In this document: piece after piece, positions 14,424 to 16,897 of the stretch
Position numbering within the stretch: position 1 is the first letter of the stretch
Layout of the letters: every line of letters starts with the position of its first letter
Assembly (NCBI GenBank): GCA_002494135.1
Contig: DLBG01000062.1
Coordinates: 1 to 16,897 of the forward strand
DNA: 16,897 nt
Reading direction: 5' to 3'
From: Lachnospiraceae bacterium UBA7027
GTDB taxonomy: Bacteria; Bacillota; Clostridia; Lachnospirales; Lachnospiraceae
The notes under the pieces: generated by a model
Told to the model about the DNA's origin: nothing
Databases searched by the model: none
Seen by the model: only the letters and a program-made list of their open reading frames with translations
Translations under genes and position numbers: made by a program

Positions 14424-16052
14424 TTGAAACTTTTTAAGAGAGCGAAGTCAAGTTTGTCTTTTAACATCATCGGTGTCGTTATCGCTATTCTGGTGATATT
14501 CGGACTGATAGTCAGTGTCATCGGTGTTATCAGTTTTACAAGGTCGTTTAAAAAGGAGTATGCGGAGTCCACCTATCATATGGCGGACACCGCAACGACT
14601 CTTATAAACGGAGACCACCTTGAGGCATATCTGGACGGAGAATATCCGGAAGAATATGCACAGTCGTTAAGATATCTGAACTCTTATTGTACGAAAATAC
14701 ATGTTTCACTGATCTATGTAATCGTTGTGGACCGCAGTGACTACGGAAGATTTGTCAGTGTGTTTAACTCTGTGGACAATTCCGTTGACAATACGTCCTA
14801 TACGCCGTGGGAACTCGGATTTAAGAGAGATACCACAAACGATGAATACCGGACGAAGTACAAAAGGCTCTACGATAAAGAGTCATTATACGAAACGTTG
14901 TACCGGATTAAAACAACGGATGGACAGCATCCCCACATCACAACCATGGTTCCGGTTAAGGATTCGGCAGGTGATGTTGTGGGAATTCTTTGCATGCAGC
15001 GTCCCGCAAGAGAGTTAAGTGAGGCCAGACGTCCTTATTTAATCAGCGTTGCCATTACTTCCGTTTTGATGGGTCTGATTGCCTGCCTCAGCGCGGTATT
15101 CATGATTCGCTTCGGTTTTATCAACCCGATTAAAAAAGTTTCCAAAGAGGCAAGCCGTTTCGCAAGAGAGAAATCCAAAGGCGAAGAACTCGGCGCTGTC
15201 AGCCGTTATGAAGTTCTGGCAGACCTTGCCGGTTCCATCGATACCATGGAAACGGACATGGTAAATTATGTAAAAGATTTAACGGAAATTACCGCGGAAA
15301 AAGAGCGTATCGGAGCGGAGCTGAATTTTGCAAAAAGCATTCAGGAAGAATCCCTTCCGAACGATTTCCCCGCATTTCCGGACCGTACGGAATTTGATCT
15401 TTTCGCGTCTATGGACCCCGCAAAGGAAGTGGGCGGCGATTTCTATAACTTCTTCTTAATAGATGACGACCATCTTGCGCTGGCCATCGGCGATGTTTCC
15501 GGAAAGGGAATTCCGGCGGCTTTGTTCATGATGGTTACGAACATTCTGATTACCATCCGCACCCGCATGGGCGGCACTCCTGCTCAGATTCTCGAATTTG
15601 TCAACAATGAGCTCTGTGAACATAACAAAGCGGAAATGTTCTGTACCATCTGGCTTGCCATAGTGGAAATCTCCACGGGTAAAGTCACGGAGGCCAACGC
15701 AGGACATGAAAATCCCGTTATTTACAGAAAAGGCGGAAAATACGAAGAACATAAAACCAAGCATAATATTGCCGTCGGTACCATGGGCGGACTGAAATTC
15801 AGAGATTACGAGTTTGAGCTTGCACCCGGAGATAAGATTTTTACCTATACGGATGGTGTGCCGGAGGCCACGAATGCGAATGAAAAAATGTACGGAATGA
15901 CGCGTCTTGTGGATATGCTGAATTCCCTGACCGACCGGGATATGCAGCAGACCGCGGCAGGCGTGAAAATGGACGTGGATGCGTTTGTAGGCGAAGCGCC
16001 GCAGTTTGACGACCTGACGATTCTCGGTTTCGAGTACAAAGGGAAGAATTAG
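14424..16052 (+). CDS. Membrane-bound SpoIIE/PP2C-family serine phosphatase with HAMP domain
   Basis: Encodes 542 residues. The start is TTG 14424 (MKLFKRAKSS): AAGGT lies 8 nt upstream and the first TM helix follows at once; no suitable ATG exists near it. Layout: TM1 (about 15-38), an extracellular sensor domain of about 155 residues (39-195; LINGDHLEAYL and a C-terminal VPVKDSAGDVVGILCMQ strand suggest a Cache/PDC-like fold), TM2 (about 198-220), HAMP linker (about 220-285) and a PP2C (SpoIIE/RsbU-type) catalytic domain (about 300-540). All metal-binding aspartates are present: GGD (D339), GDVSGKG (D357), TDG (D477), FDD (D529, D530). Such enzymes remove phosphate from anti-sigma antagonist proteins in partner-switching pathways. 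It starts 40 nt after the giant coiled-coil gene with no terminator between them, so the two are likely co-transcribed. No anti-sigma factor or STAS gene is seen in the window. Confidence 0.92.
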   Translation: MKLFKRAKSSLSFNIIGVVIAILVIFGLIVSVIGVISFTRSFKKEYAESTYHMADTATTLINGDHLEAYLDGEYPEEYAQSLRYLNSYCTKIHVSLIYVIVVDRSDYGRFVSVFNSVDNSVDNTSYTPWELGFKRDTTNDEYRTKYKRLYDKESLYETLYRIKTTDGQHPHITTMVPVKDSAGDVVGILCMQRPARELSEARRPYLISVAITSVLMGLIACLSAVFMIRFGFINPIKKVSKEASRFAREKSKGEELGAVSRYEVLADLAGSIDTMETDMVNYVKDLTEITAEKERIGAELNFAKSIQEESLPNDFPAFPDRTEFDLFASMDPAKEVGGDFYNFFLIDDDHLALAIGDVSGKGIPAALFMMVTNILITIRTRMGGTPAQILEFVNNELCEHNKAEMFCTIWLAIVEISTGKVTEANAGHENPVIYRKGGKYEEHKTKHNIAVGTMGGLKFRDYEFELAPGDKIFTYTDGVPEATNANEKMYGMTRLVDMLNSLTDRDMQQTAAGVKMDVDAFVGEAPQFDDLTILGFEYKGKN

Positions 16053-16064
16053 AGGTTTTTAGGC

Positions 16065-16102
16065 TTGTTAATCCCGACATTTGGTGGTATCTTATTAAGA
16101 TA
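16065..16102 (+). promoter_or_regulatory. Predicted promoter of thrS with an overlapping palindrome
   Basis: TTGTTA (16065-16070), a 17-bp spacer and TATCTT (16088-16093) fit a sigma-A promoter. The -10 lies within TATCTTATTAAGATA (16088-16102), a palindrome with perfect 7-bp arms and a one-base centre, which might bind a regulator. The whole upstream gap (16053-16139, 87 nt) is too short for a T-box leader, and no terminator hairpin is seen in it. Confidence 0.45.
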
Positions 16103-16139
16103 GGACTTTTGAAGGTTTCATAGTAAGGAGTTATAAATC

Positions 16140-16897
16140 ATGGTTAATTTCAAGGAAGATGAGGCACTGCACGTACTCAACCACTCCTGTGCGCACCTGA
16201 TGGCACAGGCTGTAAAGCATCTGTATCCGAACGCAAAGTTCTGGGTAGGACCGGTTGTTGAAGAAGGTTTCTATTATGACATGGATCTCGGCGAGATTAT
16301 GCTCTCTGACGAGGACGTGGAAGCAATTGAAAAAGAGATGAAGAAGGTCGCAAAGACCGGTGTAAAAATCTATCGCCGCGAGATCAGCAAGGCGGAAGCA
16401 GAGGAGATGTTTAAAGACGATCCCTATAAGATGGATTTGATTTCCGGCATGGAAGACGGAACCATCACCTGCTACGATCAGGGCGATTTTACCGACCTTT
16501 GCCGCGGACCTCACGTTGATAACGTGAAGCTTTGCCGTAATTTCAAACTTGTAAAGCACTCCGGTGCATATTTTAAAGGCGATGCCACAAAGCAGGTTTT
16601 GAACCGTGTATACGGTGTCTGCTTCCCGACGCCGGAAGAACTCGAAGAACACTTAAAACTGCTCGAGGAGGCCAAGGAACGTGACCATCGTAAAATCGGC
16701 AAGGACATGCAGATTTTTATGTCCGACGATCTGGTAGGCCGCGGACTTCCGATGTATCTGCCGAACGGCTACATCATCTGGCAGGAACTTGAAAATTACA
16801 TCCGTACCAAGGAGCAGAAACTCGGCTATCAGCATGTTTTAACTCCCTGCGTCGGTACCGTGGATCTTTACAAGACCTCCGGTCACTGGGATCACTA
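16140..16897 (+). CDS. thrS: Threonyl-tRNA synthetase, N-terminal part (TGS-less; 3' end outside window)
   Basis: 252 codons are visible; the gene runs off the end. ATG 16140 has TAAGGAG 9 nt upstream and opens directly with the second (SAD) editing domain: HVLNHSCAHLM holds the H-x3-H zinc pair (H15, H19), and CYDQGDFTDLCRGPHV holds C121 and H125. The TGS domain that starts most ThrRS proteins (about 60 residues) is absent; no in-frame TGS sequence precedes this start. The catalytic core begins at about 180 (IGKDMQIFMSDDLVGRG, PMYLPNGYIIWQELENYIRTKE) and reaches TSGHWDH of motif 2 surroundings. The enzyme charges tRNA-Thr and removes misacylated serine through the SAD domain. It is chromosomal housekeeping, unrelated in function to its upstream neighbours. 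Confidence 0.97.
   Translation, partial: MVNFKEDEALHVLNHSCAHLMAQAVKHLYPNAKFWVGPVVEEGFYYDMDLGEIMLSDEDVEAIEKEMKKVAKTGVKIYRREISKAEAEEMFKDDPYKMDLISGMEDGTITCYDQGDFTDLCRGPHVDNVKLCRNFKLVKHSGAYFKGDATKQVLNRVYGVCFPTPEELEEHLKLLEEAKERDHRKIGKDMQIFMSDDLVGRGLPMYLPNGYIIWQELENYIRTKEQKLGYQHVLTPCVGTVDLYKTSGHWDH

Noticed and set aside
16053..16139. T-box riboswitch upstream of thrS
   Set aside because: Only 87 nt are available, with no terminator/antiterminator pair or T-box core sequence.
16131..16652. 173-codon open frame on the - strand
   Set aside because: It lies opposite thrS, whose + strand product is unmistakable.

Overview
The window reads as chromosomal DNA from a low-to-moderate GC Gram-positive anaerobe, most likely a Clostridia/Lachnospiraceae-type bacterium. 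This is inference from AAA/GAA-rich codon use, strong GGAGG-type ribosome binding sites, consensus sigma-A promoters, a ferredoxin-rich redox gene set and a TGS-less threonyl-tRNA synthetase. No phylogenetic marker was compared. Every credible gene lies on the + strand. I see no tRNA, rRNA, CRISPR array, transposase or phage gene.

Layout. (1) 1-293: 3' end of a GNAT acetyltransferase. (2) 347-5719: export module of a TetR-type repressor, an MMPL/RND-family transporter and a secreted 852-residue repeat protein. The last two overlap by 4 nt and end at a strong hairpin terminator (5733-5771). An imperfect 20-bp palindrome in the transporter promoter is the likely operator. (3) 5939-6919: membrane-anchored alpha/beta hydrolase. 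(4) 6920-7476: a decayed patch holding a possible 46-codon membrane microprotein and a truncated GNAT N-terminus, ending in a consensus promoter carrying two palindromic operators. (5) 7477-10347: tightly packed operon of a second TetR regulator, a flavin/NAD(P)H oxidoreductase, a fused MmcQ/YjbR-alkyltransferase protein and a NapH-like polyferredoxin membrane protein, closed by a terminator (10455-10480). (6) 10577-16052: a two-gene unit of a giant (1268 aa) proline-rich, tyrosine-heptad coiled-coil protein of unknown function and a membrane-bound SpoIIE/PP2C phosphatase. (7) 16140-end: 5' part of thrS.

How genes may work together (inference). In module 2 the repressor probably senses a hydrophobic or membrane-active compound and controls a transporter whose secreted partner works on the outer face of the membrane or in the cell wall. 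Module 5 looks like a self-regulated redox/electrophile or alkylation response. Module 6 pairs a sensory phosphatase with a very large filament-like protein, and is the best candidate for something undescribed. The coiled coil has aromatic residues at almost perfect 7-residue spacing over about 90 residues, with hendecad breaks, behind an N-terminal domain and a region of roughly one-fifth proline.
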